From Microbacterium tenebrionis (GTDB taxonomy: Bacteria > Actinomycetota > Actinomycetes > Actinomycetales > Microbacteriaceae): a stretch of 64,000 nucleotides of DNA. The stretch lies in contig NZ_CAHJXQ010000003.1 in assembly GCF_903645325.1 (NCBI RefSeq), positions 186,001 to 250,000 of the forward strand, given 5' to 3'. Of the stretch, positions 45,412 through 54,932 are shown piece after piece. Position 1 is the first letter of the stretch. Each line of letters begins with the position of its first letter. Under the pieces are notes generated by a model. The model was given only the letters and a program-made list of their open reading frames with translations. It was not told the origin of the DNA and did no database searches. The position numbers and the translations under genes are program-made.

Positions 45412-46556
45412 ATGAGCCCCAATCCGCGCGCGATCACCAGCAGCTGCACCTCGGTCGTCCCCTCCCCGATCTCGAGGATCTTCGAGTCACGATAGTGCCG
45501 GCCGACCGCGAACTCGTTCATGAACCCGTTGCCGCCGAAGATCTGGGTCGCATCCCGGGCGTTGTCCATCGCCGCGTCCCCCGCCGTGAGCTTCGCGATC
45601 GCCGCAGCCTCCGCGAACGGCTTGCCCGCATCGCGGAGCCGGGCCGCGTGGTGCCAGGCGAGCCGGGCTGTGTGCACGCGGGCGCGCATGCGGGCGAGCG
45701 TGAACTGCGCGTTCTGGCGCGTGCTGAGCGCGGCCCCGAACACCGTGCGGCTCTTGGCATAGTCGACGGCCGCCTCCAGGCATCCTTCCGCGGCACCGGC
45801 GGACAGTGCGGCGATCGCGATGCGGCCCTCGTCGAGGATGCTGAGGAAGTTCTTGAATCCCGATCCGCGCTCGCCGACGAGATTCTCCGCCGGAACGCGG
45901 ACGCCGTCGAACGTCAACGGATGCGTGTCGGAAGCGTGCCAGCCGACCTTGTCGTAGGCGGGTTCGACCGCGAATCCCGGCGTCCCGTTGGGGACCATGA
46001 TCGTCGAGATCTCCTTGCGCCCGTCGGCGCTGCCGGTCACCGCCGTGACCGTGACGAAACGCGTGATGGGCGTGCCCGAGTTGGTGATGAACTGCTTCGA
46101 GCCGTCGATCACCCACTCGTCGCCGTCCAGGCGGGCGGTCGTGCGGGTCGCGCCGGCATCGCTGCCCGCCTCCGGTTCGGTGAGACCGAAGCCGGCGAGA
46201 GCCCGGCCGGCGAGCAGATCGGGCAGATGCTCGCTGCGCTGCTCATCGCTCCCGAATCGGAAGATCGGCATGGCGCCGAGGCTGACCCCGGCCTCCAGGG
46301 TGATGGCGATCGACTGGTCGACGCGGCCGAGTGCCTCGATCGCGAGGCACAGCGCCATGTAGTCGCCGCCCTGTCCGCCGACGTCTTCGGGGAACGGCAG
46401 CCCGAACAGCCCCAGATCGCCCATCTGGGCGACCACCTCCATGGACAGGGTGTGCGTGCGATCGGCCTCATATGCCTGCGGCGCGACGACGGTGTCGGCG
46501 AACTCGCGCACCATGGCGCTGAGTTCGAGCTCCTCCTCGGCGAGGTCGATGGTCAT
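45408..46556 (-). CDS. Acyl-CoA dehydrogenase (isovaleryl-CoA dehydrogenase-like)
   Basis: The 382-residue FAD enzyme has the family motifs GFGLTEPEAGSDAGATRTTA, FITNSGTPITRFVTVTA and the C-terminal QIFGGNGFMNEFAVGRHYRD. The catalytic Glu is within the KILEIGEGTTEVQL region for many members. In this operon the substrate is probably isovaleryl-CoA from leucine. ATG 46556 overlaps the biotin carboxylase stop by 4 bases, so the operon is tightly coupled. Confidence 0.92.
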   Translation of the reverse strand: MTIDLAEEELELSAMVREFADTVVAPQAYEADRTHTLSMEVVAQMGDLGLFGLPFPEDVGGQGGDYMALCLAIEALGRVDQSIAITLEAGVSLGAMPIFRFGSDEQRSEHLPDLLAGRALAGFGLTEPEAGSDAGATRTTARLDGDEWVIDGSKQFITNSGTPITRFVTVTAVTGSADGRKEISTIMVPNGTPGFAVEPAYDKVGWHASDTHPLTFDGVRVPAENLVGERGSGFKNFLSILDEGRIAIAALSAGAAEGCLEAAVDYAKSRTVFGAALSTRQNAQFTLARMRARVHTARLAWHHAARLRDAGKPFAEAAAIAKLTAGDAAMDNARDATQIFGGNGFMNEFAVGRHYRDSKILEIGEGTTEVQLLVIARGLGLM

Positions 46557-48496
46557 GCTGCTCCTTCGGTTGTTCCTGGTACAGGTGCTCCGGGTTCACG
46601 GGCGCTGACGGTGGCGACGACCTGGTCCCGGCGCGCCTGGTCGCCGACGGCGACGGACAGGTGCACCGTGCCGTCGTGCGGCGCGAGCACGGGATGCTCC
46701 ATCTTCATCGCCTCGATCGAGACCAGCGGCTGGCCCGCCGCGACCGTCTGGCCGTCCTCGACGTGCACGGCCGCGACATTGCCGGGCATCGGAGCGCGGG
46801 CCTCAGGATGGGTCGCTGCGGCGGCGGACTCTCGAGCGGCGAGGCGCTGCAGCATCCGTGCGCGACGGTCGAGCGGTCGCAGCCGCACCGAGCGCCCCGC
46901 CTCGCTCACCCAGACGGCGCCGTCGGCATCGATCGCGGTGGGAAGGGATGCCGTTGCCTCCGCGTCGCCCGCATCCACGACGTCACCCGCATCCGTGAGG
47001 AATGCCACGTCCCGTGCCCCCGCGTCCGTCAGCGCCGCCCACACTCGGCCAGCTCTGCGAGACGGGTCCTGCCCGTCGAAACGGGCCGTGGCACGGCCTG
47101 CCTCGTCGCGCAAGGCCTGTTTCGCGGCCGCCAGCATGCCCGCCGACGGCGCGGCGGGCGAAACAGGCAGCAGCGTCTCGATGAGCGCGGTGTCGAGGTC
47201 TCCCGAGACCACGCGCTCGTTCGTCACGAGTGCTCGCAGGAAGGCGATGTTCGTCTCCACGCCGAGGATCACGGTCTCCGCCATTGCAGCATCGAGCTGC
47301 GCCAGCGCGGAGGCACGATCGGCTCCGTGCGCGATGACCTTGGCGATCATCGGGTCGTAGAAGCCGGTGACCTCGCTGCCCGTCTCGATGGCGGCATCCA
47401 CACGCACGTCGGAGGGCGCGTCGAAGCGCAGGATGCTCCCCGCCTGCGGCAGGAACCCCCGCTCGGGGGACTCTGCGTAGATGCGCGCCTCGACGGCGTG
47501 CCCGGTCACGGGCGGTGCGGACGGCACCCGCTCCCCCGCTGCGACCGCGAGCTGCAGCGCGACGAGATCGAGCCCGGTGACTTCCTCGGTGACCGGATGC
47601 TCCACCTGCAGTCGCGTGTTCATCTCGATCAAGAAGAACTCGTCCGGAGCATCCGCGTCGACGAGGAACTCGACGGTTCCGGCGCCGACGTACGACACGC
47701 TCTCAGCGGCACGGACCGCCGCGTCGAAGAGCCGCTCGCGCACCTCACCTGAGAGTCCGGCCGAGGGCGCCTCCTCGATGACCTTCTGATGCCTTCTCTG
47801 CAGCGTGCACTCGCGCTCGCCGAGGGCGATGACCGTGCCGTGCACGTCGCCGAACACCTGCACCTCGATGTGACGGGGGCGGGCGATCAGCCGCTCGAGC
47901 AGCAGCGAGTCGTCCGCGAACGCCGCCTTCGCGACGCGCCGTGCCGAGGCGAGAGCGGCATCCAGGTGGGTCTCGTCGACGACGACCTCCATGCCCTTAC
48001 CGCCGCCGCCGGCGCTGGGCTTGACGAGCAGCGGGTAACCGACGTCAGCGGCGCGTACGGCGATCTGGTCGTCGGAGAGCCCCGTCGCGTCGAAGCCCGG
48101 CACGACCGGCACGCCGCGGGCGGCGACCTGCTCGCGGGCGGTGACCTTGTCGCCCATGATCTTGAGCGCCGTGGTCGACGGACCGATGAACACGATCCCG
48201 GCCTCTGCGCAGGCCTGAGCCAGCGCGACGCTCTCGGAGAGGAACCCGTACCCGGGATGGAGTGCCTGTGCTCCGCTCTCTCGCGCGGCTCGCATGACCG
48301 CGTCCACGTCGAGGTACGACTCGGCCGCCGGTGCCGGTCCAAGCCGCATCGCGGTGTCCGCCTCCCGCACGTGCGGGGCGTCCGCATCGGCGTCGCTGTA
48401 CACGGCGACGCTGCGCAGCCCGCTCGAGCGGAGCGTGCGGATGATGCGTCGGGCGATCTCGCCGCGGTTGGCGACGAGCACGGTCTCAAATGTCAT
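46553..48496 (-). CDS. accA1: Biotin-dependent acyl-CoA carboxylase alpha subunit (methylcrotonyl-CoA type)
   Basis: The 647-residue protein has a biotin carboxylase domain (ILVANRGEIARRIIRTL-like start, GGGGKGMEVV in the ATP grasp, EMNTRLQVEHPVTEEVTG), then the BCCP domain near the C-terminus with the biotin site EAMKMEHPV. With the carboxyltransferase next to it, it would carboxylate 3-methylcrotonyl-CoA. Position and size match Rv2501c. The end overlaps the dehydrogenase start. Confidence 0.94.
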   Translation of the reverse strand: MTFETVLVANRGEIARRIIRTLRSSGLRSVAVYSDADADAPHVREADTAMRLGPAPAAESYLDVDAVMRAARESGAQALHPGYGFLSESVALAQACAEAGIVFIGPSTTALKIMGDKVTAREQVAARGVPVVPGFDATGLSDDQIAVRAADVGYPLLVKPSAGGGGKGMEVVVDETHLDAALASARRVAKAAFADDSLLLERLIARPRHIEVQVFGDVHGTVIALGERECTLQRRHQKVIEEAPSAGLSGEVRERLFDAAVRAAESVSYVGAGTVEFLVDADAPDEFFLIEMNTRLQVEHPVTEEVTGLDLVALQLAVAAGERVPSAPPVTGHAVEARIYAESPERGFLPQAGSILRFDAPSDVRVDAAIETGSEVTGFYDPMIAKVIAHGADRASALAQLDAAMAETVILGVETNIAFLRALVTNERVVSGDLDTALIETLLPVSPAAPSAGMLAAAKQALRDEAGRATARFDGQDPSRRAGRVWAALTDAGARDVAFLTDAGDVVDAGDAEATASLPTAIDADGAVWVSEAGRSVRLRPLDRRARMLQRLAARESAAAATHPEARAPMPGNVAAVHVEDGQTVAAGQPLVSIEAMKMEHPVLAPHDGTVHLSVAVGDQARRDQVVATVSAREPGAPVPGTTEGAA

Positions 48497-48502
48497 GGGG
48501 GA

Positions 48503-50056
48503 TCACATCCGGAAGACGCCGAAGCGCGGTTCGGGCAGCGGGGTGCGTGCGATGACGTCGAGCGCGAGGCCGAGGCGATCGCGCGTCTGATCGGGATCGA
48601 TGATGCCGTCGTCCCAGAGGCGCGCCGTCGCGTAGTACGGCTCGCCCTGCGCCTCGTACTGGGCGCGGATCGGCTCCTCGAAGGCGGAGCGCTCGTCCTG
48701 CGACCACGACTCGCCGCGTGCGGCGAGCTGGTCCTCCTTGACCGTCGCGAGCACGGATGCCGCCTGGTTCCCGCCCATGACCGAGATGCGGCTGGCGGGC
48801 CAGGTCCACAGGAACCGCGGCGAGTACGCGCGCCCGCACATCGAGTAGTTGCCGGCACCGAACGATCCGCCGATGATCACGGTCAGCTTCGGCACGCGCG
48901 TGGTCGCGACGGCCGTCACCATCTTGGCGCCGTCCTTCGCGATGCCCCCGGCCTCGGCATCGGATCCGACCATGAAGCCGGTGATGTTCTGGAGGAACAG
49001 CAGCGGGATGCCGCGCTGATCGCACAGTTCGATGAAGTGCGCGCCCTTGAGCGCGGACTCGCTGAACAGGACGCCGTTGTTCGCGACGATGCCGATCGGA
49101 TGCCCGTGCAGCCGGGCGAATCCGGTCACGACACTCGTGCCGTATTCGGACTTGAACTCGCGGAAGGAGTCGCCGTCCACGAGACGTGCGATCACCTCGT
49201 GCACGTCGTAGGCCGCGTTCACGTCGACTGGGACGACGTCGTAGAGGCTCGATGTCTCATCGGGGGCCCTGGATGCCGTGACCTCCCACGCCGGCTCGGC
49301 CGGAGCCGGGAGCGTGCGGACGATGTCGCGCAGGATCTCGAGGGCATGCTCGTCGTCCTCGGCGAGGTGGTCGACGACACCCGATCGGCGTGCGTGCAGC
49401 TCGCCCCCGCCCAGTTCCTCGGCGGTGACGATCTCGCCGATCGCCGCCTTCACGAGCGGCGGACCGCCGAGGAAGATCGTCCCCTGGTTCCGGACGATCA
49501 CCGTCTCATCGCTCATGGCCGGCACGTAGGCGCCGCCGGCGGTGCACGATCCGAGGACGGCGGCCAGCTGCGGGATCCCCGCAGCGCTCATCCGCGCCTG
49601 GTTGAAGAAGATCCGGCCGAAGTGGTCGCGATCGGGGAAGACCTCGTCCTGCTTGGGCAGGAAGGCCCCGCCCGAGTCCACCAGGTACAGGCAGGGAAGC
49701 CGGTTCTCCAGCGCGATCTCCTGGGCCCGCAGGTGCTTCTTGACGGTCATGGGCAGGTAGGTGCCGCCCTTGACCGTGGCGTCGTTGCAGATCACCATGA
49801 CATGGCGGCCATGGACGAGGCCGATTCCGGCGATCACGCCGGCGCCGGGCACCTCCCCGCCGTACAGGCCGTCCGCTGCGAGCGGGGCGACCTCGAGGAA
49901 CGGGCTGCCCTTGTCGAGCAGTCGCGACACCCGGTCCCGGGGCAGCAGCTTGCCGCGTGCCACGTGCCGCGCCCGCGACGCCTCCGGTCCTCCGACCGCG
50001 GCGGCGCTCAGCCTGTCGCGCAGCTCGGCGGCGAGTGACTCCTGTGTCACGGGCAT
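48503..50056 (-). CDS. accD1: Acyl-CoA carboxylase beta subunit (methylcrotonyl-CoA carboxyltransferase type)
   Basis: The 517-residue protein is the carboxyltransferase partner, with crotonase-fold halves: [51 protein letters not shown], and [20 protein letters not shown] with [13 protein letters not shown]. These are typical of MCC beta. ATG 50056 is followed 6 bases after its stop by accA1, and a GAGGAGGAC site lies upstream. It is the first gene of the operon facing the divergent TetR gene. Confidence 0.94.
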   Translation of the reverse strand: MPVTQESLAAELRDRLSAAAVGGPEASRARHVARGKLLPRDRVSRLLDKGSPFLEVAPLAADGLYGGEVPGAGVIAGIGLVHGRHVMVICNDATVKGGTYLPMTVKKHLRAQEIALENRLPCLYLVDSGGAFLPKQDEVFPDRDHFGRIFFNQARMSAAGIPQLAAVLGSCTAGGAYVPAMSDETVIVRNQGTIFLGGPPLVKAAIGEIVTAEELGGGELHARRSGVVDHLAEDDEHALEILRDIVRTLPAPAEPAWEVTASRAPDETSSLYDVVPVDVNAAYDVHEVIARLVDGDSFREFKSEYGTSVVTGFARLHGHPIGIVANNGVLFSESALKGAHFIELCDQRGIPLLFLQNITGFMVGSDAEAGGIAKDGAKMVTAVATTRVPKLTVIIGGSFGAGNYSMCGRAYSPRFLWTWPASRISVMGGNQAASVLATVKEDQLAARGESWSQDERSAFEEPIRAQYEAQGEPYYATARLWDDGIIDPDQTRDRLGLALDVIARTPLPEPRFGVFRM

Positions 50057-50167
50057 CCTGGCGTCCTCCTCGACTCACACGGCAGCTCGTCACACAGTGG
50101 CGTACGGCGCACGTTTTCGGTTAGTGTTCACTAACCCGATGATTTAGGTTAGCGAGCGTTAACTGAA
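50057..50167. promoter_or_regulatory. Divergent control region with two TetR-type operators
   Basis: Two palindromes lie between the accD1 and tetR starts: GGTTAGTGTTCACTAACC (50119-50136, perfect arms) and GTTAGCGAGCGTTAAC (50148-50163, one mismatch). Both fit GTTAGYGnnCRYTAAC, with centres 28 bp apart. The second overlaps a TAGGTT -10 candidate (50145-50150) for tetR. They are the likely binding sites of the adjacent regulator. Confidence 0.75.
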
Positions 50168-50755
50168 ATGACAACCCCTCTCACGGCACGGGACCGCGCC
50201 AAGGCCGAGCGCGCGGACGCGCTCCTGACCGAGGCCGCGCGGCTGTTCGCGGAGCGCGGGTACTCCGGGGTGAGCCTCGAAGACATCGGTACGGCCGTCG
50301 GCGTGTCGGGTCCCGCCGTGTACCGCCATTTCGCGGGCAAGCAGGCGCTGCTCGGCGCCGTGCTCGTCAAGGTCAGCGAGGACCTCGTCAGCGGTGGAAC
50401 CCGCGTCTGTTCGGAGGCGGTGACCGCGGATGACCGCATCCGCGCGCTGATCCGCTTCCACGTCGACTTCGCACTGGGCAAAGCCGACGTCATCCGCGTG
50501 CACGATCGTGATCTCGCCCATCTCTCGAGCGAGGACCATGCCGAGGTGCGGCGACTGCAGCGCGAGTACATCGATCTCTGGATCGCGGCGCTCGCACCGG
50601 TGCACGAGGCGCCCGCCGATGAGCTGCGGATGCGCGTGCAGGCGTGCTTCGGACTCATCAACTCGACACCGCACAGCACGCGTGCGGCATCCCGGTCGAA
50701 GAAGTCGACCGCTGCGCTGCTGTCATCGATGGCGCTGGCTGCGCTCGTCGCCTGA
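50168..50755 (+). CDS. TetR-family regulator of the leucine/isovalerate operon
   Basis: The 195-residue protein has a TetR helix-turn-helix (AARLFAERGYSGVSLEDIGTAV then GPAVYRHFAGKQALLGAVLV) and a variable ligand-binding C-terminal domain. Divergent from accD1, it corresponds to Rv2506, next to the same genes in mycobacteria. It probably represses the operon and itself through the two palindromes and lets go on binding an acyl-CoA, which is inference. ATG 50168 has no clear ribosome site. Confidence 0.9.
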   Translation: MTTPLTARDRAKAERADALLTEAARLFAERGYSGVSLEDIGTAVGVSGPAVYRHFAGKQALLGAVLVKVSEDLVSGGTRVCSEAVTADDRIRALIRFHVDFALGKADVIRVHDRDLAHLSSEDHAEVRRLQREYIDLWIAALAPVHEAPADELRMRVQACFGLINSTPHSTRAASRSKKSTAALLSSMALAALVA

Positions 50756-50791
50756 CGCGGCTGAGCCGGACATCAGGCGGCGAGCACAGCG

Positions 50792-52168
50792 TCACCCCAT
50801 CAGCATCGCGCGTCCCGGCTCCTCGAGGATGTCTGCGACGTCCTTGACGAACCGAGCACCCTCCGCGCCGTCGACGATGCGGTGATCGAACGACAGGCTC
50901 AGCGTCATCACCTGACGCAGTGCGATCTCGCCTCGGTGCTCCCACGGCATCCGGCGCACCGCACCGACGGCGAGGATCCCGGACTGGCCCGGTGGGAGGA
51001 TCGGGGTGCCCGCGTCGATGCCGAACACGCCGATGTTCGTGATGGAGAAGGTGCCTCCGGCGAGATCCGCGGGCGAAGTCTTGCCCGAGCGCGCCGTCTG
51101 CGTCAGCGCCGCGATCGAATCCGCCAGCTGCGACAGCGTCATCCGCTCCGCATCGCGGATGTTCGGGACGATGAGCCCGCGCTCCGTCGCCGCCGCGATA
51201 CCGAGGTCGACGTAGTGCGGCTGGACGATCTCGCCCGCAGCCTCGTCCCACCGCGAGTTCAGGCCGGGTGTGCGGCTGAGCGCCAGACACACGGCCTTGG
51301 CGACGACCACGAGCGGCCCGATCCGGTGCTCGGACAGCGAGCGGTCGGTCCTGAGCCTCGCGAGGAGATCCATCGTGGCGGTCACATCAACGGTGTGGAA
51401 GGTGGTGACGTGCGGTGCGGTGAAAGCGCTCTGCACCATCGCCGCAGCCGTGTGCTTGCGCACACCGCGGATCGGGATGCGCGTCTCGCGCTCCTGAACG
51501 TCAACGAACACGGAGGCGACCACAGGAGCGGCAGCAGGGGCCTCCGTGACCCCGCCGACGCGCTCGGCGTACGCGTCGATGTCATCACGGGTGATCACCC
51601 GGTCGCCGACCTCCGCGGCGACGAGGACGATGTCCACACCGAGGCGCTTGGCGTATGCACGGACGGGAGGGGTGGAGCGCGGGCGCTCCCCCACCCGGAC
51701 GGATGCCGGAGCCTCGGGCAGCACGTCGTGCGGCGCCGCCTCGAGCACGGCGGTATCGGCCGCCGGCGCCGCGGCCCCGGCACGCCGTGCGCGCCGGGCA
51801 GGGCGCGCCTTGCTCGACGGAGCGGCGCCGTAGCCGACGAGGTTGGGCGGGGTCTTCTCCTCCACGACCTCCGTCTCCGTCGCATCCGCTGCGGCCTCGC
51901 CCGTCGGGGCGGGTCCTGCAGGATCCTCCCCCGCGACGTCGAACGCGATGAGCGGAGCGCCGACATCGACCGTCTCACCCGCCTCCGCGTGCAGAGTCGT
52001 GACGGTTCCGTCGTACGGTGACGGCAGCTCGACGACGGCCTTCGCCGTCTCGACCTCGGCCAGGGTCTGGTTGAGGGTGACGGTGTCGCCGGGGGCGACG
52101 AGCCACTGGACGATCTCGGCGTCGGCGAGTCCCTCGCCGAGGTCGGGAAGGCGGAACTCCTGGATCAT
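50792..52168 (-). CDS. bkdC: Branched-chain alpha-keto acid dehydrogenase E2 (lipoyl acyltransferase)
   Basis: The 458-residue E2 protein has an N-terminal lipoyl domain (LPDLGEGLADAEIVQWLV, lipoyl Lys in VETAKAVVEL), a flexible Ala/Pro linker, an E1/E3-binding domain (RAYAKRLGVDIVLVA), and a catalytic domain with the active site SLSFDHRIVDGAEGARF. It transfers acyl groups from E1 to CoA. ATG 52168 overlaps the bkdB stop as ATGA. It matches Rv2495c by order. Confidence 0.94.
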   Translation of the reverse strand: MIQEFRLPDLGEGLADAEIVQWLVAPGDTVTLNQTLAEVETAKAVVELPSPYDGTVTTLHAEAGETVDVGAPLIAFDVAGEDPAGPAPTGEAAADATETEVVEEKTPPNLVGYGAAPSSKARPARRARRAGAAAPAADTAVLEAAPHDVLPEAPASVRVGERPRSTPPVRAYAKRLGVDIVLVAAEVGDRVITRDDIDAYAERVGGVTEAPAAAPVVASVFVDVQERETRIPIRGVRKHTAAAMVQSAFTAPHVTTFHTVDVTATMDLLARLRTDRSLSEHRIGPLVVVAKAVCLALSRTPGLNSRWDEAAGEIVQPHYVDLGIAAATERGLIVPNIRDAERMTLSQLADSIAALTQTARSGKTSPADLAGGTFSITNIGVFGIDAGTPILPPGQSGILAVGAVRRMPWEHRGEIALRQVMTLSLSFDHRIVDGAEGARFVKDVADILEEPGRAMLMG

Positions 52169-53175
52169 GACTCGGCTCCCGTCAGGCTGTTCGGCCGGTC
52201 GAGGACCCGATCGACGGCGTCCAGGATCCGGTCGAGGTCGGGCAGGTGGAACTTCTCGAGCTTCGCGGGCGGATAGGGCACGTCGTGCCCGGTGACGCGC
52301 ACAGGGGCCGCCTCGAGATACTCGAAGCACCGCTCGGTGATGCTCGCGATGACCTCGGCGGCGACGCCGGCTTCGCGGGAGGCCTCATGCGCGACGACGA
52401 CTCGTCCGGTGCGGCGGACGGACGCCGCGACCGTGTCGTAGTCGACCGGCGAGATCGAGCGCAGGTCGATCACCTCGAGCGAGAGCCCCTCGTCCTCGGC
52501 GGCGGATGCGGCATCCAGAGCGGTGGTGAGCATCGCACCGTAGGTGATGATCGTCGCATCCGTCCCCTCGCGCACTACCCGCGCCAATCCCATCGGGGGT
52601 GCGTCTGCGAGCGAGGCGTCCAGATCGACCTCGCCCTTGTGGTGGTAGAGCCGCTTCGGCTCGAAGAAGATCACGGGATCGTCCGAGGCGATTGCCTGAC
52701 GCAGGCACCGGTAGGCGTCCTCGGGGTTCGGGACGGCGATGACGCGCAGACCCGCTGTGTGCACGAAGTACGCCTCGGGTGACTCCGAGTGGTGCTCGGC
52801 CGCGCCGATGCCGCCCGCCCACGGGATGCGGATCGTGATCGGCATCTTGACACGTCCCTGTGTGCGGTAGTGGAGCTTGGCGACCTGCGAGACGATCTGG
52901 TCGAACGCCGGGTACACGAAGCCGTCGAACTGGATCTCGACGACCGGGCGGTAGCCGCGGTAGGCGAGGCCGACGGCGGTGCCCACAATGCCGGACTCCG
53001 CCAAGGGCGTATCGATGACGCGGGCCGCGCCGAACTCGTCGAGCAGACCGTCGGTGATGCGGAAGACGCCGCCGAGCTTGCCGATGTCCTCGCCCAGGAG
53101 GACGACCTTGTCGTCCTCCTGCATGGCCTTGCGCAAGCCCGCGTTGAGCGCCTTTCCGAGAGTGAGCTGGGTCAT
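52165..53175 (-). CDS. bkdB: Branched-chain alpha-keto acid dehydrogenase E1 beta
   Basis: The 336-residue protein shows the transketolase-type beta motifs: VVLLGEDIGKLGGVFRIT, DTPLAESGIVGTAVGLAYRG, EIQFDGFVYPAFDQIVSQ and a C-terminal VRVTGHDVPYPPAKLEKF. With BkdA it forms the TPP-dependent E1 that decarboxylates branched-chain 2-oxo acids. ATG 53175 starts 1 base after the bkdA stop. Confidence 0.95.
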   Translation of the reverse strand: MTQLTLGKALNAGLRKAMQEDDKVVLLGEDIGKLGGVFRITDGLLDEFGAARVIDTPLAESGIVGTAVGLAYRGYRPVVEIQFDGFVYPAFDQIVSQVAKLHYRTQGRVKMPITIRIPWAGGIGAAEHHSESPEAYFVHTAGLRVIAVPNPEDAYRCLRQAIASDDPVIFFEPKRLYHHKGEVDLDASLADAPPMGLARVVREGTDATIITYGAMLTTALDAASAAEDEGLSLEVIDLRSISPVDYDTVAASVRRTGRVVVAHEASREAGVAAEVIASITERCFEYLEAAPVRVTGHDVPYPPAKLEKFHLPDLDRILDAVDRVLDRPNSLTGAES

Positions 53176-53176
53176 C

Positions 53177-54289
53177 TCAGGCCTCCTCGAAGGTCGAGAG
53201 GTACGCGGCGTACTCGTCGCGCTGACGGTCGATGCCGCAGTGCGGCTCGGCGTACACGTTGTCGAAGACGGCCAGCGGCTCGCGCGTGACCATGCCGAGG
53301 CACTCGGCGCGCATCTCGCGAGCGAGCTTGTCGGCATCGGCGAGCGCTGCGGCGATCTGCTCGTCATCGATCTCTCCGAGTCCGCGCAGGAACGCCTCGA
53401 CGCGGGCGATCGGATCACGGCCCTTCCAGGACTCGAGCTCGGCCGGGTCTCGGTATCGGGTGGGGTCGTCCGAGGTGGTGTGCGGTCCCATCCGGTAGGT
53501 GACGGCCTCGATGAAGGCCGGTCCCTTGCCGGAACGCGCGTGGGCGAGCGCCCAGCGCATCGCCGCCATGCACGCGAGGACGTCGTTGCCGTCGACGCGC
53601 ATGCTCGGGATGCCGAAGCCGGGCGCACGGCCAGAGATCGGATACTGGGACTGCAGCGCGACCGGCTCGGAGATCGCCCAGTGGTTGTTCTGGCAGACGA
53701 AGACGACCGGAGCCCGGTACGACGCGGCGAAGACCATCGCCTCGTTCACGTCGCCCTGGCTGGTGGCGCCATCGCCGAAGTACGTCACGGCGACCTCGGG
53801 GGCCTTCTCGTGCTTGATGCCCATGGCGTAGCCGACCGCGTGCAGCGACTGGGCGCCGATGATGATCTGCAGCGGCGCGACGCGCATCTGCATGGGATCG
53901 TACGGCGCACCCTCCTCGCCGCGCCAGACGCGCACGAAGTCGCCGGGCTGCGCCCCGCGCGCATAGATGACGCCGGTCTCGCGGTAACTGGGGAACACGA
54001 AGTCGATCGGGTCGATGGCACGCGCCGTGCCGATCTGCGAGGCCTCCTGGCCGTTGCAGGGCGCCCAGAGGCCCAGTTGGCCCTGACGCTGGAGGGCGAC
54101 GCCCTCGGCGTCGATGCGCCGGAGGATGACCATGTCGCGGTGCAGCGAACGCAGCTGCGCCGCGTCGACGTCGGCGACGAACGGGTCGAGTCCGGGATTG
54201 CTCAGACGGGTCCCGTCGGGCGCGAGCAACCGCTCGGCGAGTTCGAGATCCTGCGCTGTGTCTGCGATCGGAGTGGTCTGCGGTGACAT
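53177..54289 (-). CDS. bkdA: Branched-chain alpha-keto acid dehydrogenase E1 alpha
   Basis: The 370-residue E1 alpha has the TPP motif YFGDGATSQGDVNEAMVFAA, ending in VVFVCQNNHWAIS, the phosphorylation-loop-like YRMGPHTTSDDPTRYRD, and LWAPCNGQEASQIGTA near the N-terminus. It is the decarboxylating subunit. ATG 54289 has AGGAGGACG upstream; a longer reading of the frame would overlap the Lrp control region. It heads bkdABC and faces the Lrp/AsnC gene. Confidence 0.95.
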   Translation of the reverse strand: MSPQTTPIADTAQDLELAERLLAPDGTRLSNPGLDPFVADVDAAQLRSLHRDMVILRRIDAEGVALQRQGQLGLWAPCNGQEASQIGTARAIDPIDFVFPSYRETGVIYARGAQPGDFVRVWRGEEGAPYDPMQMRVAPLQIIIGAQSLHAVGYAMGIKHEKAPEVAVTYFGDGATSQGDVNEAMVFAASYRAPVVFVCQNNHWAISEPVALQSQYPISGRAPGFGIPSMRVDGNDVLACMAAMRWALAHARSGKGPAFIEAVTYRMGPHTTSDDPTRYRDPAELESWKGRDPIARVEAFLRGLGEIDDEQIAAALADADKLAREMRAECLGMVTREPLAVFDNVYAEPHCGIDRQRDEYAAYLSTFEEA

Positions 54290-54386
54290 CGTCGTCCTCC
54301 TGTCGTGTGTGCCCCTTGTGGGGGCGTGCACGCTGTGCACCGACGTCTTCATCGGTCGGTTCGAGGGTACGTCCGCTGGTCAGCAC

Positions 54387-54413
54387 GCTCAAGCATCTGG
54401 GGTGCGCTTGAGC
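54387..54413. promoter_or_regulatory. Inverted repeat between bkdA and the Lrp/AsnC gene
   Basis: GCTCAAGC (54387-54394) and GCTTGAGC (54406-54413) are perfect inverted complements 19 bp apart, in the 169-base divergent region. They are good candidates for an Lrp-type operator. TACTGT at 54445-54450 ends 8 bases before the Lrp ATG and may be its -10. Confidence 0.55.
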
Positions 54414-54458
54414 ATGTTGCGTAGTTCGGTGCTCGTCGACCTGCTACTGTTGGGCACT

Positions 54459-54932
54459 ATGTCCGCTCTCGACCGCGTAGATCTCGAACTGCTGAGTGCC
54501 CTCTCCGAAGACCCGCGCACGACCGTCGTCGCCCTCGCCGAACGGCTCGGCCTGTCGCGCAACACGATCCAGGCGCGGATGGCGCGGCTGGATCAGACCG
54601 GGGTGTTCCTGTCCTACGAGCGGGCCTTCTCCCCCGAGGTCCTCGGCTTCCCGTTGCAGGCCTTCATCAGCATCGGCCTTCGGCAGACCGAGCTGCCGCG
54701 TATCACCGCGGAGCTGGCCCGCATCCCCGAGGTCCTGCAGGTGCACGGCCTCAGCGGATCGATCGACCTGCTCGCGCGTGTCGCCTGCCGCGATGCCAGG
54801 CACCTGTTCGACACGGATGCGCGCATCCTGTCGATCGAGGGAGTGGAGCGGACGGAGACCTCGCTCGCGATGGGCGAGGTGATCCCCTACCGGGTCGCCG
54901 GACTCATCGGCCTCGCTCGACGGGAACCCTGA
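54459..54932 (+). CDS. Lrp/AsnC-family transcriptional regulator
   Basis: The 157-residue protein has the AsnC helix-turn-helix (VDLELLSALSEDPRTTVVAL and LAERLGLSRNTIQARMARL) and a RAM ligand-binding beta-fold (PLQAFISIGLRQTELPRI, VLQVHGLSGSIDLLARVAC). These regulators sense amino acids, so it probably responds to a branched-chain amino acid and acts on divergent bkdABC. It overlaps the convergent hydrolase gene by 29 bases. Confidence 0.92.
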   Translation: MSALDRVDLELLSALSEDPRTTVVALAERLGLSRNTIQARMARLDQTGVFLSYERAFSPEVLGFPLQAFISIGLRQTELPRITAELARIPEVLQVHGLSGSIDLLARVACRDARHLFDTDARILSIEGVERTETSLAMGEVIPYRVAGLIGLARREP

